From contig JAFQBO010000384.1 of assembly GCA_017416665.1 (NCBI GenBank), positions 1 to 5,804 of the forward strand: a DNA stretch of 5,804 bases, read 5' to 3'. This DNA comes from Oscillospiraceae bacterium. Lineage in GTDB: Bacteria; Bacillota; Clostridia; Oscillospirales; Ruminococcaceae. The notes beneath the pieces were generated by a model. The model was not told where the DNA came from. It saw only the letters and a program-made list of their open reading frames with translations, and made no database searches. Numbering within the stretch: the first letter of the stretch is position 1; every line of letters starts with the position of its first letter. Shown piece after piece: positions 5,309 to 5,804 of this stretch. A program made the translations under genes and the position numbers.

Positions 5309-5804
5309 TTATTTTTCTTCGTCGTTATTCTTCATTCTCTTTTTAACGATAATGTAAACGCCTGCCGCTGCTACAAGCACACCGCCGCCTACATAGAATG
5401 GTGTTGTACCAATGCCACCTGTTGATGGAAGTTCTGAGCCGGCTTTATTTTTAACAGACGTTCTTACTGAACCATCACTTACAGCTTCAGTAAAATCTAT
5501 TGCACCAGTGCCATAATCAGCAAATACATGACCTGATTCAGTATATGTCTGATGAGTTGCTGTTAATGTTTTAAGTTCCAGATTTGCAGGATCATTGGTA
5601 TGCTCTGCTTCAATTTCAAAATAAATCGGATCTTTAAGTTTATTGTAACCTGTTGGCGCTTCATCTTCCACAAGCTTATACTGTCCGTCATCAAGACCTG
5701 TAAATGTAAATTCATATGTTGTAGTATCTGCTGAAATCTCTTTTATCTTTGCCCAACTGTTTGTAGATTTATCAAATTTATAAAGGGTAAATCCAGCACC
5801 AGGA
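5309..5804 (-). CDS. Major pilin subunit with LPSTG sorting signal (partial, N-terminus beyond window)
   Basis: The visible 164 residues are the C-terminal end of a wall-sorted pilin; the frame stays open to the window edge. Numbering from the edge, the sequence begins PGAGFTLYKFDK (1-12), the typical opening of a SpaA/Cna-B-type domain, and continues with FTGLDDGQYKLVEDEAPTGY (34-53). Glu46 in this box fits the catalytic residue of the isopeptide bond and Asn119 (VKNKAG) fits the bonding Asn; the partner Lys would be outside the window. Then come LPSTG (125-129), a Gly/Val-rich membrane helix (about 134-153) and a basic, charged tail (KKRMKNNDEEK). A GTG at 5671 is only an internal codon (the Val of LVEDEAP), not a start. 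First position in the cluster and a class C sortase directly downstream suggest this is the shaft-forming subunit; with the N-terminus missing, the pilin motif (YPKN-like lysine) cannot be checked. Confidence 0.9.
   Translation of the reverse strand, partial: PGAGFTLYKFDKSTNSWAKIKEISADTTTYEFTFTGLDDGQYKLVEDEAPTGYNKLKDPIYFEIEAEHTNDPANLELKTLTATHQTYTESGHVFADYGTGAIDFTEAVSDGSVRTSVKNKAGSELPSTGGIGTTPFYVGGGVLVAAAGVYIIVKKRMKNNDEEK

Noticed and set aside
5309..5671. A 120-residue protein starting at GTG 5671
   Set aside because: The frame is open to the window edge and the upstream residues complete a SpaA/Cna-B domain; the GTG encodes the Val in the conserved YxLxExxAPxGY box.

Overview
The window looks like a chromosomal segment from a low-GC Gram-positive anaerobe of the Clostridia, most likely a gut Ruminococcus or another member of the Oscillospiraceae. 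The basis is AT-rich coding sequence, strong AGGAGG-type ribosome binding sites, LPXTG proteins with dedicated sortases (so a single-membrane cell wall), a small anaerobe-type rubredoxin, and an ECF sigma factor paired with a large membrane anti-sigma protein. The genus is inference; no rRNA or other marker is present.

Left half (1-2458, plus strand): an ECF sigma factor gene (195-704) and a 563-residue membrane protein (701-2392) overlap by ATGA and end at a strong intrinsic terminator (2425-2458). A well-formed ECF-type promoter (TGAAAC, 17 bp, CGTC; 112-138) lies just upstream, so the pair probably autoregulates: the membrane protein is the likely anti-sigma factor, with a short cytoplasmic head, one transmembrane helix and a very large external region that would sense an envelope signal.

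Right half (2481-5804, minus strand, convergent with the first): a sortase-assembled pilus locus. In transcription order it holds a pilin with an LPSTG sorting signal (running off the window edge), a class C pilin-polymerising sortase, a second LPQTG pilin with a Cna-B isopeptide domain, and a second sortase with one N-terminal membrane anchor. The last three genes are packed with 0 to 11 bases of overlap or spacing. A strong hairpin without a T tract sits between the first pilin and its sortase, as expected for an element that lets a structural subunit be made in excess over the enzymes. A rubredoxin gene (2481-2642) follows, apparently with its own promoter and an imperfect 16-bp inverted repeat in its leader.

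The most notable point is the start of the second pilin. Its frame has no well-placed start codon, but an ATG directly abutting the upstream sortase stop is one base out of frame across an A6 run. One more A would restore a textbook signal peptide. This is either a sequence error, a recent lesion, or an on/off switch (slippage or frameshifting) in a surface appendage gene. Several start positions were also corrected: rubredoxin starts at a TTG and the class C sortase at an internal ATG. I saw no mobile element, CRISPR array, tRNA or rRNA. Positions 1-46 hold nothing I can identify.
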